64,000 nucleotides of DNA, taken from contig OX637405.1 of assembly GCA_951799425.1 (NCBI GenBank), positions 26,329,635 to 26,393,634 on the forward strand, read 5' to 3'. The stretch is from Ilex aquifolium (lineage: Eukaryota > Streptophyta > Magnoliopsida > Aquifoliales > Aquifoliaceae). The translations under genes and the position numbers were made by a program. The notes under the pieces are model-generated. The model searched no databases. It was not told where the DNA came from and saw only the letters and a list, made by a program, of their open reading frames with translations. Positions 1-10,808 of the stretch are shown piece after piece. Numbering within the stretch: the first letter of the stretch is position 1; every line of letters begins with the position of its first letter.

Positions 1-202
1 TTCACATCAACAAATTGATAGTGTTCATTTTTTTTATTTACATACACAATTGCATTTGTTAGCACACACACGCACTATATATTTGATGATTTGAATGCTT
101 GACATATAAATCAACCATAGTTGTGACTAGGTTTAGGTTTTGGAATCACTGTGAGAGTGAATTTTTTAGCAAATTAATTATACAATTAATTAACATCAAT
201 CT
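1..202 (+). repeat. Copia-type LTR, left part, split by a gypsy insertion
   Basis: This stretch and 10,809-11,029 are two halves of one older LTR. The reverse complement of this part aligns, with many differences, to 18,080-18,250, where a copia LTR of the same family lies in the other orientation (shared ATTGAT/TTAATTAATT tracts). The gypsy element at 203-10,808 separates the halves, and AATCT is duplicated at the break. The start of the LTR lies outside the window. No coding sequence is visible. Confidence 0.6.
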
Positions 203-776
203 TGATGATGCAAAAATTGGTTTGCACACCACAGTCGAGTAATAGTATAAAATGCAGTAAGTAAGGAGAAGAGGAAAGACAAGAACAACACAAGGATTAT
301 AGTGGTTCGGTCAACAAAACCTACGTCCACTTTCTATGGCTAAGTTCGCCGGGAAGTTTATTAACTCCGGTGTGTAAGGAGATCAGAGAATTACAAGAGA
401 GAGAGAGAGATGAGCTTGAGTTTTTGTGAGATGCCCTCCAAGTGTTGGGGGAGCTTACACTTTATAGTGGTTGCCTCATAATGGGTATTAATCAGGTAGG
501 CAGGGGGTCTCAACGGATTAAGAAGATTTTAATAGTAAATAATGGTTCGGCGACCCCTCCTCTTCTTAACGGGCAAGGGAGCTCCAAAAGACTCGGTCAA
601 TGCTTGAGGGAAGGTTGACTCTCTCCAAGCGGTCCGGATGCTCCCTTCGTGGTGTAGCTTCCTAATGAGCTTGACCGGTCTGGATCACTTTGGGCCTGCT
701 TCGTCTTCTAGAGCTTGGGCTTTTAAATAGTTTTGGGCTTTCTACCCGAATTGGATTATTTGGGCCTGGCCCATCA
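203..776 (-). repeat. 3' LTR of the Tat/Retand element
   Basis: 574 bp with TG...CA ends. It is nearly identical to 10,237-10,808. It contains a short (GA)n run near 403-411. A minus-strand TATA-like CTATAAA lies at 461-467. The AATCT target duplication is immediately to its left. Confidence 0.95.
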
Positions 777-790
777 TTTGCCCCCTAATA
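777..790 (-). other. Polypurine tract of the Tat/Retand element
   Basis: Minus-strand TATTAGGGGGCAAA abuts the 3' LTR start (TGATGGGCC). This is the expected site of plus-strand DNA priming. The same G-run plus CAA arrangement occurs beside the LTR end at 61,987. Confidence 0.75.
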
Positions 791-1103
791 CCTCATGTCC
801 AATGAAATTTAGAGAAGACGGCATTCACTTGATTTTGAATTCTGACCTGAGAAGACCTCTCTCCCGCTACGACCATGTTGCACTACGATTGAATTTCGAG
901 GATCGACCTGCTCGGACAGGTCGCGAACGATTTTTTGAATCACAAGCCAAGGTTCCTTCTTCATTCCTGATATATATTTTAGCTTTGTAGGGCGTCTCCA
1001 GCTGCATTACCTCCTCTTTTATTTCCCCCTTTTGAATTCTAGAAGAGCCATTGCTTTGAATTGGGCCTTTTTTATTTTCCCTTGATTTGAAGAAACCCTG
1101 GGG

Positions 1104-1112
1104 TATAAATAG
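1104..1112 (+). promoter_or_regulatory. TATA box for the antisense extra ORF
   Basis: TATAAATAG lies about 100 bp upstream of the ATG at 1,210, in the unique region between the LTR and the antisense ORF. It reads on the plus strand, opposite to the retroelement genome. It is a textbook plant TATA sequence at a suitable distance. It suggests that the extra ORF has its own promoter and does not depend on the LTR. Confidence 0.6.
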
Positions 1113-1209
1113 TAGCTTTCTTCTTCATTATATTCCATCTTGAGTGTGGAGGAGAGCTTTATTCCCCAAATCCTTCAAGGGCTTCTTGAGTTGAGTGTTG
1201 TGAGAAACC

Positions 1210-3828
1210 ATGTTGACTGGGGAAGATGATGCGCATCTTTTGGGGAATATTAATGGAGAGATTGAAGAGGTCGACATGGCAGAAGAGACCAGGCTGTCCG
1301 ACGCCGGAGTGGAGGCGCCGTTGGAGACCCGGCGTGAGGCGCTGGGCGCCGATGTGCTGGGCAGCGACCCAAACCGTAAGGCGCCAAAAGACGCTGATTC
1401 AGGCGTTCCGAGAGGAGGAAAAGGGGCCTTGGGCGAGCAGATGGCGGAGCCTACTGCGCTGGGCGAGCAAACCGTGAAGCCCACTGCGCTGGGCGGCCTA
1501 GGCGTGCAGCTGGCGCGAACTGCCTGGGCGCGCGGACTGCCTGGGCGCGCTGCCTAGGCGCACGGACTGCCTGGGTGTGCTGCCTGGGCGCACGGACTGC
1601 TTGGGCGCGCGGACTGTCCGGGCGCGTTTTGGGTGCTGATTCGAGAAGTTTTGGCGAGGTAGGGGCTTTGGATGAGTAAGGAGCTGCACTCGGTGCCTGC
1701 GGTGGACCTGACACTTGTATTGGTGATGATCCAGTCCCTCGGAATGTAGCTACTCAAGGTCAAACTCTTCAGGGCCTCCGAAAGAAAAAATACAGAAGCA
1801 AAATAGTTGACGATGGGTCCAAGGTAAATACTCTCTTTAGTACTTTAACTTCAGATGATATTTCGCGGGTTGTTTCCACCTACCATATTCCTCCGACTGT
1901 GCTATGTCGTCGGGCCGAGATGGATGAGCCCGCCTCGGATGACTCTTCTGGGGATATTGTTATTTATGAGGAGATGCTTGAGGCTGGGCTCCGACTTCCC
2001 ATGTCCCCTCCTATCTGTCGCATCCTTGAATATTTTTCACTCACCCCGGGGTGATTGTCACCCAACGGCTGGAGAGTTCTGCTATGCTTTTTGGTGTTGT
2101 GGAAAAAAGTGCACCATGAGGATGCTTCTCCGAAGGAGTTTCATGGAGCTTATACTCTGAGCGAGACCCCTGCTCCCAATCGGGGTTGGTATTACTTTAC
2201 AACGAGAGACAGGCTGATCACTGGACTGAAGTCCAACTGTGGAACTTGGAAATCCCGCTTTCTATTTGTCGGTGGAGAATGGGCTGCTGAGGCCGATAGA
2301 GCTTCGGTACTACGGGGATGGAGTACCCCCAAAGAGCTTGGTAAGCTTCACACTTGTTTTAACTCTTTTGTGTGTTTTCTGTTTTTTACTCATCATTCCT
2401 TTTGCAGATCCTATTGTGCTTTCCAAGGGTCAAGAGTGGAAACTGCAGGCGGTGAAGGCTTATCCTGAAAAAGATATTGGAGTCCTCATGCCCGGAGTTC
2501 GTGACACCCCTAAGTATGGCGGCTCCTCTTTGAAGAGAAAAAATGAGTTGACCATCTCGTACCTTCTTTTAATCTCGTACTTTCTTTTAATCTCGTACCT
2601 TTTTTTTTATCTGGGTAACACTTTATTTATTTGCAGCAATAGATAGGGAGGCGATTGGGTCTCTCCTCTCTGGTAGGAGTCCTCCTCTTCCCAAGGTGGC
2701 GAGGGTCCCTGAGATGGCGAAGACGGGCCAGGTCTCCCAAGTGACATCTCCAATGGTACCGCCTGAGGGGAGCTCTCCTCAATCAACTCCTCTAGTGATT
2801 CCTAGGGCTCCCTTTGGTCCAGTGCCCCCTCCAGTGGTGCCTACACCCTCAGTTGTACCTCTTACTCCGGAGTTTCTCCTATCGGCCGCACCTTCTATTT
2901 TCCCTCCATCTTCTCCTATGGGGACTTCTTCTGGGACATCTTCTCAGGGTATCTCTATGCTGGGTAACCTGCCGGTCATTAGGGATCGGATTGGGAAGTT
3001 TTTATGTTCCAGGGATGTGACCGAGCTCGGCTCCACGGGCACCGATGGAATTCTCCGCTCCTATTTGGAAAGTTGGGCTCAGGTAAGGGTTTATTATCTC
3101 CCTTTCCTCCCTTCCTCTCATACATTTCTGACATCTTTTTGCCTTTTGTTTTTCCTCAGGCCTCAACAGCATCTATGTGTATGTTTGCAAGGACCCTCCT
3201 TTATCACCAGTTGAAGCAAACTCATGAAGTTGTGAAAAATGAACTTCTAGCTGCTCAAGGGAGGATCACAGAGCTTGAAGCTGCTGGGAGTGCTTTTGAT
3301 AAGAGGGCGACTGGTCTTGAGGCTGAGCTTTTGGCGAGCCATGGGAGGGTGGCCAGGCTCGAGGCTGAGCTTGTTGAGGTCCGTGAGAGGGCCACGCTCA
3401 ATGAGGCTGAGCTTGCAAAGACCCAGGTTGAGTTTTCGGCGACCTATGGGAGGGTGGCCAAACTTGAGGCTGAGCTTGAAGAGACCCGCGAGAGGGCCAT
3501 GCTCAGAGAGGCTAAGTTTTCGGCGACCCATGAGAGGGTGGCCAAACTTGAGGCTGAGCTTGCAGAGACCCGTGAGAGGGTCATGCTCAGAGAGGCTGCT
3601 GCAGAGGCAGATGTGAAGACTGCTCAAGAGAGAGCTTCCCAGGCTGAGGCAGACCTGAGGTATGGCACTGCCAAAGCTTTCATTGACGGCTATGAGGAGC
3701 TTCGGAGAAAGATTTCCGCTGTCTACCCCGATCTTGATGTCTCAGGCTTCGTGGCAACTGAGGCGCCTGAGAGTGATGGAGGTTCTGAGTATGCCGAGGA
3801 GGAGGATGATGACCACGAGAGCAGTTAG
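1210..3828 (+). pseudogene. Antisense extra ORF of the Tat/Retand element (gypsy-type transposon domain plus coiled coil)
   Basis: A spliced gene on the strand opposite to gag-pol. The N-terminal part (1,210-1,557) is polar and of low complexity. The conserved part, frame of about 1,755-2,340, holds YEEMLEAGLRLPM, then LSPNGWRVLLCFLVLWKK and a GWYYF motif. I recognise this as the family Pfam calls 'putative gypsy type transposon' (Transposase_28). Likely introns are 2,341-2,407 (GTAAGC...TTTGCAG), about 2,559-2,636 and 3,083-3,159 (GTAAGG...CCTCAG). The reading frame continues across the first and third junctions. The last exon (3,160-3,828) is a long coiled coil with repeated RVAKLEAEL units and an acidic tail. 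It is damaged by an in-frame TGA at 2,052-2,054 and a frame change in the repeat at 1,490-1,640. It ends tail-to-tail with integrase, 259 bp away. Its function is unknown in this family. Confidence 0.75.
1488..1640 (+). repeat. GC-rich minisatellite in the antisense ORF
   Basis: About eight imperfect copies of a 15-17-bp unit built on CTGCCTGGGCGCGCGGA. It sits where the first exon of the antisense ORF loses its frame, so unit gain or loss probably caused the break. The GGGCGC core is shared with the larger repeat at 5,868-6,460. Confidence 0.8.
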
Positions 3829-4087
3829 AGTGCTAGGGACTTTTTGATTTAAGGATTTCTTTATTTCTTTGTTTGAAAAGCATTTTGTAGCCCTACTTTT
3901 GTGAAAGTGGTAGTGGTTTTGCCCTTTTGATCTTGAATACAAAAATGCAAAGATTTTTTGAGTAAATCTAGAAATTTTATTTTATTTATCTCATTGCTTA
4001 TGAAAAAGAAATATCGAGCAACAGCCTAAAAAAGTACAAAAAATAAAATCAAGTTCCCAACTTTTCTACTTTGAGTCTCTCAAGGTG

Positions 4088-5810
4088 TCACTGATAGTAC
4101 CTCTTCAAGTGCTCGGCATTCCATGGATGGGGCAAAACTTTCCCCTCAGAACCCTGTATTTTGTAGGTACCCGGCCTCATCACTTCTATTATGAGGTAGG
4201 GTCCTTCCCAATTCGGTCCCAGCTTTCCTTCTCGTGAATCCTTTGTGGCTAGGATCACTTTCTTAAGGACCAAGTCTCCTGGTTGGAAGGAACGAGGCTT
4301 CACCCTCGAGTTGTAGTATTTTGCCATGCAACACTTGTACTCCGCGTTGCGGACCACAACCATCTCCCTTGCCTCCTCTACTAAGTCGAGGTTGACGCGG
4401 AGTCCTTCCTCATTGGTGACAGGGTGGTGGTGTTGGACCCGCAGAGAATGCACCCCGATCTCCACAGGGATGACCGCCTCAGTTCCAAAGTCGAGGGAGA
4501 AGGGGGTTTCTCCGGTTGGAGTTCTTGGTGTGGTCCGATAGGCCCATAATACGCCTGGGAGCTCTTCGAACCAAAGACCTTTTTCCTTTTCGAGCCTTGT
4601 CTTTAGGTTACGTAGCACCGTTCTCACCATGACCTCAGCCTGCCCGTTTGTCTGCGGGTGTGCCGGGCTGGAATGAGGTTGCTTTATTTGAAGGTCTGAG
4701 CAGAAGGAGTTCAGGAGCTTATTGTCGAACTGCTTGGCGTTGTCGCTGACAATGGCATGGGATATCCCAAAACGACAGACCAGGTTTTTCCAGATGAAAT
4801 CTTTCACCTTGACGTCTGTTATTTTTGCTAAGAGTTCTGCCTCCGCCCATTTAGTGAAGTAGTCTACCGCTACCACCACGAACTTGCACTGTCCTTTGCT
4901 GAGAGGTAGGGGACCTAGGATGTCGATGCCCCATTTGGAGAAAGGTCATGGACTTGTGACTACCGTGAGCTCCTCTGGTGGTTGTCTGGGCACAGTGGCG
5001 AAGCGCTGACATTTGTCGCACTTCTTGGCAAATTCCTGGTCGTCCCTCATCATACTAGGCCAGAAGTAGCCTTGTCTGAGCGCCTTGTGGGCGAGGGAGC
5101 GCCCTCCAGAATGATTCCCACAAATCCCTTCATGGATCTCCCGCAGGGCATAATTTGCCTCTTCAGGCGAAAGACACCGCAACAACGGCAAGGAGTACCC
5201 TTTTTTGTACAGGGTATCTTGTAAAATAGGAAATTTGGAGGCTCTCATCCTGAGTTTCCTAGCTTCACTAGGGTCATTAGGAAACGCACCTTCCTGGAGG
5301 TATGCCTTTATTAGGGTCATCCAGTTTGCCTCGGCAGATGTACAATTGATACTTGTAGCTTCCATGTCTAACCTGCTTGGTTCCAACTGGTGACCCATGA
5401 ATGTTGGTCCTGGTGGGGCGTCTGAGGACGAGGCGAACCGGGCTAGCGCATCAGCGGCCATGTTCTCCTCCCTCGGGATATGGGTGATTTGAAAAATTTT
5501 AAACTTGGCGACCAAGGCTTTCACCATGACGAGGTACTCCTGCATTCTGGTTCCCTTTGCTTCGAACTCGCCATTTACTTGGTTGACTATTAGCTGAGAG
5601 TCGCTGTGAGTGATGAGGTGTTGAGTCTCCATCTCGATTGACAATCTTAGTCCAGAGAGGAGGGCCTCATATTCTGCCTCATTGTTGGAGGCGATAAAGT
5701 GGAGCTTCACAGCGTACTTGATAATAGCACCTCGGGGCTGATTAGGATTAAGCCAGCTCCACCTCCTTCACGGGTTGATGATCCATCCACATAAAGCTTC
5801 CAGAGCGGCG
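4088..5810 (-). pseudogene. Pol 3' part: second (archaeal-type) RNase H and integrase
   Basis: The first domain is an additional RNase H. A YVDGSS start lies near 5,790, followed by NNEAEYEALLSGL, HSDSQL and a DALAR end. This second RNase H is diagnostic of the Tat lineage. Next comes the integrase zinc-binding domain (H, H, CDKCQRF) and the catalytic core with VDYFTKW, VSDNAKQF and NGQAE, so the D, D and E residues are all visible. The tail resembles the GPFxV-type C-terminal domain (GPYLIIEVMRPGTY). Two breaks are visible. A 1-bp deletion near 5,735 shifts the frame inside the second RNase H. A TGA at 4,946-4,948 most likely replaces a tryptophan before the catalytic core. No chromodomain is present. 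Confidence 0.85.
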
Positions 5811-5867
5811 AAGAGGAGAGTTCAGAGAGCACTGAGGGAGTCAGGAAAACAAGATTGGGTGGCAAGG

Positions 5868-6460
5868 CTCCAGGCTGGGTGCCCGGGAGTGTCTGGGCGC
5901 CTGCGGAGGAGGCCTGGGCGCCTGGGGAGCAATTCTGGGTGCCAGGGGAGGAGGCATGGGCGCCCGGGAGTGTCTAGGCGCCTGCGGAGGAGGCCTGGGC
6001 GCCTGGGGAGCAAGTCTGGGCGCCAGAGGAGGAGGCCTGGGCACCCGGGAGTGTCTGGGCGCCTGCGGAGGAGGCCTGGGCACCTGGGGAGCAAGTCTGG
6101 GCGCCAGGGGAGGAGGCCTGGGCGCCTGGGGAGCAAGTCTGGGCGCCAGGGGAGGAGGCCTGGGCGCCCGGGAGTGTCTGGGCGCCTGCGGAGGAGGCCT
6201 GGGCGCCTGGGGAGCAATTCTGGGCGTCAGGGGAGCAAGTCTGGGCGCCAGGGAATGAGGTCTGGGCGCCCGGGAGTGTCTGGCCGCCTGCGGAGGAAGT
6301 CTGGGCGCCAGGGGAGCAAGTCTGGGCACCAGGGGAGGAGCCCTAAGCGCCCGGGAGTGTCTGGGCGCCTGCGGAGGAGGCCTGGGCGCCTGGGGAGCAA
6401 GTCTGGGCGCCAGGGGAGGAGGCATGGGCGCCCGGGAGTGTCTGGGCGCCAGGAGTGGGT
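5868..6460 (-). repeat. Coding GC-rich minisatellite between the two RNase H domains
   Basis: About 28 tandem units of 18 or 21 bp with a GGGCGCC core, arranged in a higher-order pattern of about 81 bp (21+21+18+21). All unit lengths are multiples of three, so the minus strand stays open. In the reverse transcriptase frame the units read as PGAQ-containing repeats (for example SSPGAQTC). A C-to-T change makes a TAG at 6,343-6,345. The linker between RNase H and the second RNase H is normally short and variable. This expansion is specific to this copy as far as I can see. Confidence 0.85.
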
Positions 6461-8637
6461 GCCCTAGTGTCCTCATCGGGTATCACCTTGCTTTGGGTGT
6501 CCGGGCTCGATGTCTGAAGCGTGGAATGTTCATTTACCTCCCCTACTGGTGTAAGCTCCGCAACAAAATCTGTCAAGGCTTGTGCTTTGATAGCCGCCCT
6601 TGGCTGGTACTGGATGTCGAACTCGCCTAGTTCCACTGCCCATTTTAGGAGTCTCCCGGATACATCTGGCTTTCTCAATACTTTCTTTAGAGGCTGATCT
6701 GTGATGACAACAACAGTGTGACTCTGAAAGTAGTGTCGTAGACGCCTAGCTGTTGAGATGAGGGCTAGTGCTAATTTTTCTAGCTCTAAATATCTGACTT
6801 CCGCTCCCTGATATGCTCTGCTCACATAATAAATCGGCTTCTGCACTCCTTCACTGTTCCTGATGAGGACCGAACTCACTGCTGATGGGGAAGCAGAAAG
6901 GTATAGATATAAAGTCTCACCAGATGTAGCGTGTGAAAGGAGTGGAGGTTTGGCCAAGTAGACTTTGAGCTTTTGGAAGGCTTCATCTGCCTCCGGTCCC
7001 CACTCGAAAGCCTTTCGGAGAATTTTGAAGAAAGACAGACATTTGTCTGCAGATTTGGAAACGAACCTATTGAGCGCTGCAATTCTCCGATTGAGGCGCT
7101 GGAGCTCCTTGGTTGAGGACGGCGACTTCATATTTAAGATTGCCTTGATTTTGTCGGGGTTCGCCTCAATTCCTCTCTGGTTGACCATAAAGCCAAGGAA
7201 CTTTCCTGAGCCTACGCCAAAGGCGCACTTTTCAGGATTCAACTTCATGTGGTATGACCTGAGAACGTTGAAAGTTTCTTGGAGGTGGTCAATATGATCT
7301 GCTGCTGCGAGACTCTTTACGAGCATGTCGTCTACATACACCTCCATTGTTTTCCCGATCTGTGACCGGAACATCTTGTTCACCAGTCGTTGATAAGTTG
7401 CTCATGCATTCTTCAACCCAAAGGGCATGACCCTGTAGCAGTAGGTTCCCCTTGGAGTGATGAACGATGTCTTCTCCTGGTCTTGGGGGTGCATGCTGAT
7501 CTGGTTATACCCAGAGTATGCATCCAAGAAGGTGAGCAATTCATGCCCTGCTGTGGCGTCGATGAGGAGGTCGATTCGCGGTAGTGGATAGCTATCCTTT
7601 GGGCACGCCTTGTTGAGTTCAGTAAAGTCGACGCAGAGGCGCCACTTCCCATTAGCTTTAGTCACCATCACCACATTTGAGAGCCACTCAGGATAGGCTA
7701 CTTCTCTAACTGCTTCGTTCTCTATCAACTTTCCCACCTCATTCTCCATTGCTTGGGCCCTTTCAGTGGAGGCACCCCTTAGTTTTTGGCAAACAGGCTT
7801 GTGGTGAGGGTCGACGTTGAGGCGGTGGGTGGCAACCTCAGGGTCGATGCCCTCCAGGTCCGCATGTGACCAAGCAAAAACGTTCATATTACCCCTCAAA
7901 AAGTCTATGAGATGGCGGACCAAGTCTTCAGGAAGGGAAGAGCCAATGTACACTTTTCTGTCTGGATACTCTACATCCAGGGTCACTGGGGTGAGCTCCT
8001 CAACTGGTTCTCCTCTTTCTATAATGGCATCATCTCTTGGGTCGAGGACCTCTACTTGCAGTGCCTCCTGTGGCTTCCTCGCCTTCATAGAGGAGACGTA
8101 GCACTCTCTTGCAGCTACTTGGTCTCCCCGGACCTCTCCGACTCCACTCGGGGTAGGGAAGCGGAGAATGAGGTGGTAGGTAGAGGGCACCGCTCTTAGA
8201 GTGTTGAGAGCGGGTCGGCCTAGAATGATGTTGTACGCTGAAGGACAATCTATCACCAGGAAGTTAACCATGATTGTGGAGCTCCAGGGTGCTATGCCTG
8301 CGGTGACTGGCAAGGTGATGGACCCTAAGGGATACACCTTCTCTCCGGAGAACCCAATGAGGGGTGACCTGATAGGCTGTAGTCTCTCCCTGCCCAAGTT
8401 GAGCTTGTCATAAGCCTCTACGAACAAGATATCCGCAGAGCTACCACTGTCTACGAGAATTCTCCGTACTTGGAAGTTGGCGACGGTCATGGTGAGCACC
8501 AGAGGGTCATCATGGGGGTGCTGGATTCCCTCTAAATCCTTGTCCGAGAAAGATATGACCTCGCCGTTGCCATGCTTTAGTGCCTTGGATGGGCGCAATT
8601 CACCAGGGTGCCTGGCTTTCCTGGCATGAGTCTTCAT
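6343..8637 (-). pseudogene. Pol 5' part: protease, reverse transcriptase and RNase H
   Basis: Reading on the minus strand, the aspartic protease shows ILVDSGSSADILF. Reverse transcriptase shows WRLCVDFTELNKACPKDSYP, then MPFGLKNA and the catalytic YVDDML. RNase H follows, with LYLYLSASPSAVSSVL, the YLELEKLALAL stretch and a DQPLKKVLRKP end. The fragment joins upstream in frame to gag, consistent with one gag-pol polyprotein as in Tat elements. A TGA at 7,402-7,404 interrupts reverse transcriptase just after MPFGLKNA and before the YVDD motif. Upstream, a TAA at 8,650-8,652 separates it from gag. Confidence 0.9.
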
Positions 8638-8793
8638 TGCGGAGAGGGATTATCCTCCCCCTGCAAGCCCCCCGGAGATGGGGTGAATCTCCCCGATGGG
8701 CTGCTGGTCTTCCTGGTTACGAGGCGGTGCCGGTGCTTGTCCTCTACCGACCACATATTGGCGTAGGTGACCCCGTTGAATGAGTTCCTCAAT

Positions 8794-10173
8794 CTATCTT
8801 TTGAGGACGTAGCAGTCGTCGGTGTCATGGCCATGGTCGCGATGGAAGTGACAATACTTGTTCAGGCTCCTACGGTTTGGGGGAGACTTCATTTTCCCTG
8901 GCCACTTTACTGCGGGATCATCCTGAATTTGCAATATGATGTGCCCGACAGAGGAATTGAGGGGAGTGAAGGCTTGTCGCTCCCTCTGGGGAGCGGGTCC
9001 GAGACGGTCTTTGGCAGGTACCCTCTCTGTCCTGCCGCGCTTGTTATTACTCTCCCTCTTGTCGTCTCTGTCTCTCTCCTTTATTTTCTCCTCAGTTCTC
9101 GAGGACTCACCTCGTCTGGCCTTTGTAATGTCTTCGGCGTTCATATACTTCTGGGCCTTCGCTAGTAACTCAGGCATGCTTTTCGGTGGGCGCTTCATCA
9201 TCGAGAAAAGGAAGCTCGATGACCGGAGGCCTCCCAGGAAGGCGGTCATGCTAACCTTTTCATCGGGCTCTTCGACCTGAAGGACCTCTTCGTTAAAACG
9301 AGTGAGGTAGCTTCTCAGGCTCTCATCTCTCTCTTGCTTTATGCTTAGCAGGTGTGTGGCAGGCTTTTGGTGGCGACGTCCTCCAATGAAGTGTGACACA
9401 AAAGACCTGCTCAGCTCAGCAAATGAGCCAATGGAGGCGGGGGAAATCTTGGCGAACCACTGTTGAGCGGATCCCTTCAGGGTGGTTGGGAACGCTCGGC
9501 ACATGATTTCATCGGGAGCGTTGTGCAGCTGCATCAAGGTTTTAAAGATTTCAAGGTGGTCCAGCGGATCCTTCTTACCGTCAAAGGTCTCGACGGATGG
9601 CATCTTGAATTTCTAAGGAAGTGGATAGTTTGCTACGTCAGGTTTGAAAGGTGTATCCGTTCGACTTACCAGGTTGTCCACTGTTTCGGGTCCCTGTGCC
9701 TTCATGGTGTTGAAGACATCACCCAGCTGATTCTGCACTTCCTTAATTTTTTCATTCCACTGATTGGGAAAAGGTCCTCTGGAATTACCACGGAAATGAC
9801 TCTCATGCTCCATGTTTTGGTTTTCACCCTCGTCCTCTTGGAGAGGAGGGTCTCCACCATGGGGAGCAGGAGCAGGGGCTGGAAGAGGAGGTCCATCATG
9901 GTGGGCCCCCCTTGGTTGGGAGTCCAAGGGTGGGGCGCCTAAGGGGGCGCCCGGAGGGGGAGCTTCTTGATGACCAGGGAGTGGAGCTTCCCTAGCTTGA
10001 GGTCCGGGCTGCGCTCCTCCTTGTTGCCCAAGCATCAGCTGCAGAATCTGTTGGTTTTGGGCCATAAGTTGCTGCATGGTGTCCAGCATCTGCTGCGCAT
10101 TCGGGACCGGATTAGCGAGTGGAGGAGGAGCAACCTCCTCTTCTCGCACAGGATTGTCTTCAGGAGGATTCAT
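8794..10173 (-). pseudogene. Gag of the Tat/Retand element
   Basis: The start ATG at 10,171-10,173 lies about 43 bp after the primer site. The N-terminal part is rich in Q, P and G (MNPPEDNPVREEE...). The retrotransposon gag domain follows, with FDGKKDPLDHLEIF, ALKGSAQQWF-like and FVSHFIGGRR motifs. A zinc-knuckle-like CHFHRDHGHDTDDC lies near the end. A TAG at 9,613-9,615 splits the protein before KFKMPSVETF. A second TAG at 8,794-8,796 ends it after YVLKR. Both lie in the same frame, so each is a point mutation. Confidence 0.9.
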
Positions 10174-10215
10174 GGATTTGACAGAGAAGGTTTTTTAGAA
10201 GTGAGAATTTTGTGC

Positions 10216-10235
10216 TTCCCACAGACAGCGTCAAA
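10216..10235 (-). other. Primer binding site of the Tat/Retand element
   Basis: Minus-strand sequence TTTGACGCTGTCTGTGGGAA directly follows the 5' LTR. It resembles the TGGCGCC-type primer sites usual in Tat/Athila elements, with substitutions in the GGCGCC core. The tRNA cannot be assigned with certainty. Confidence 0.65.
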
Positions 10236-10236
10236 C

Positions 10237-10808
10237 TGATGATGCAAAAATTGGTTTGCACACCACAGTTGAGTAATAGTATAAAATGCAGTAAGTAAGG
10301 AGAAGAGGAAAGACAAGAACAACACAAGGATTATAGTGGTTCGGTCAACAAGACCTACGTCCACTTTCAATGGCTAAGTTCGCCGGGAAGTTTATTAACT
10401 CCGGTGTGTAAGGAGATCAGAGAATTACAAGAGAGAGAGAGATGAGCTTGAGTTTTTGTGAGATGACCTCCAAGTGTTGGGGGAGCTTACACTTTATAGT
10501 GGTTGCCTCATAATGGGTATTAATCAGGTAGGCAAGGGGTCTCAACGGATTAGGAAGATTTTAATAGTAAATAATGGTTCGGCGACCCCTCCTCTTCTTA
10601 ACGGGCAAGAGAGCTCCAAAAGACTCGGTCAATGCTTGAGGGAAGGTTGACTCTCTCCAAGCGGTCCGGATGCTCCATTCGTGGTGTAGCTCTCTAATGA
10701 GCTTGACCGGTCTGGATCACTTTGGGTCTACTTCGTCTTCTAGAGCTTGGGCTTTTAAATAGTTTTGGGCTTTCTACCCGAATTGGATTATTTGGGCCTG
10801 GCCCATCA
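10237..10808 (-). repeat. 5' LTR of the Tat/Retand element
   Basis: 572 bp with TG...CA ends. It differs from the other LTR at about 11 positions plus one GA unit. On the minus strand it is followed directly by the primer binding site. The AATCT target duplication is at 10,809-10,813. Confidence 0.95.
10493..10499 (-). promoter_or_regulatory. LTR TATA-like box
   Basis: On the minus strand this reads CTATAAAGTGTAAGC. It is the best TATA candidate in the 5' LTR and is conserved at 461-467 in the 3' LTR. It would start transcription toward gag-pol. No other promoter element could be recognised. Confidence 0.5.

Larger units (their letters stand above)
203..10808 (-). mobile_element. Tat/Retand-type Ty3/gypsy LTR retrotransposon, complete but coding-dead
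   Basis: A full-length element reading on the minus strand. Two direct LTRs (203-776 and 10,237-10,808) begin TGATGATGC and end GGCCCATCA. The 5-bp target duplication AATCT is present at 198-202 and 10,809-10,813. The order on the minus strand is 5' LTR, primer binding site, gag, protease, reverse transcriptase, RNase H, a second RNase H, integrase, an oppositely oriented extra ORF, polypurine tract and 3' LTR. The second RNase H and the antisense extra ORF are known hallmarks of the Tat lineage, especially Retand. I counted about 11 substitutions and one 2-bp indel between the LTRs, so the insertion is fairly recent. Even so, gag-pol carries at least five stops and a frameshift. It is inserted in an older copia LTR. 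Confidence 0.95.

Noticed and set aside
5775..6467. 230-codon plus-strand arginine/glycine-rich open frame
   Set aside because: It is the translation of the GC-rich minisatellite on the strand opposite to pol. All frames stay open there because the units are multiples of three.
9463..9942. 159-codon plus-strand open frame
   Set aside because: Complement of the gag coding region. No family features, and the minus strand carries clear gag motifs.
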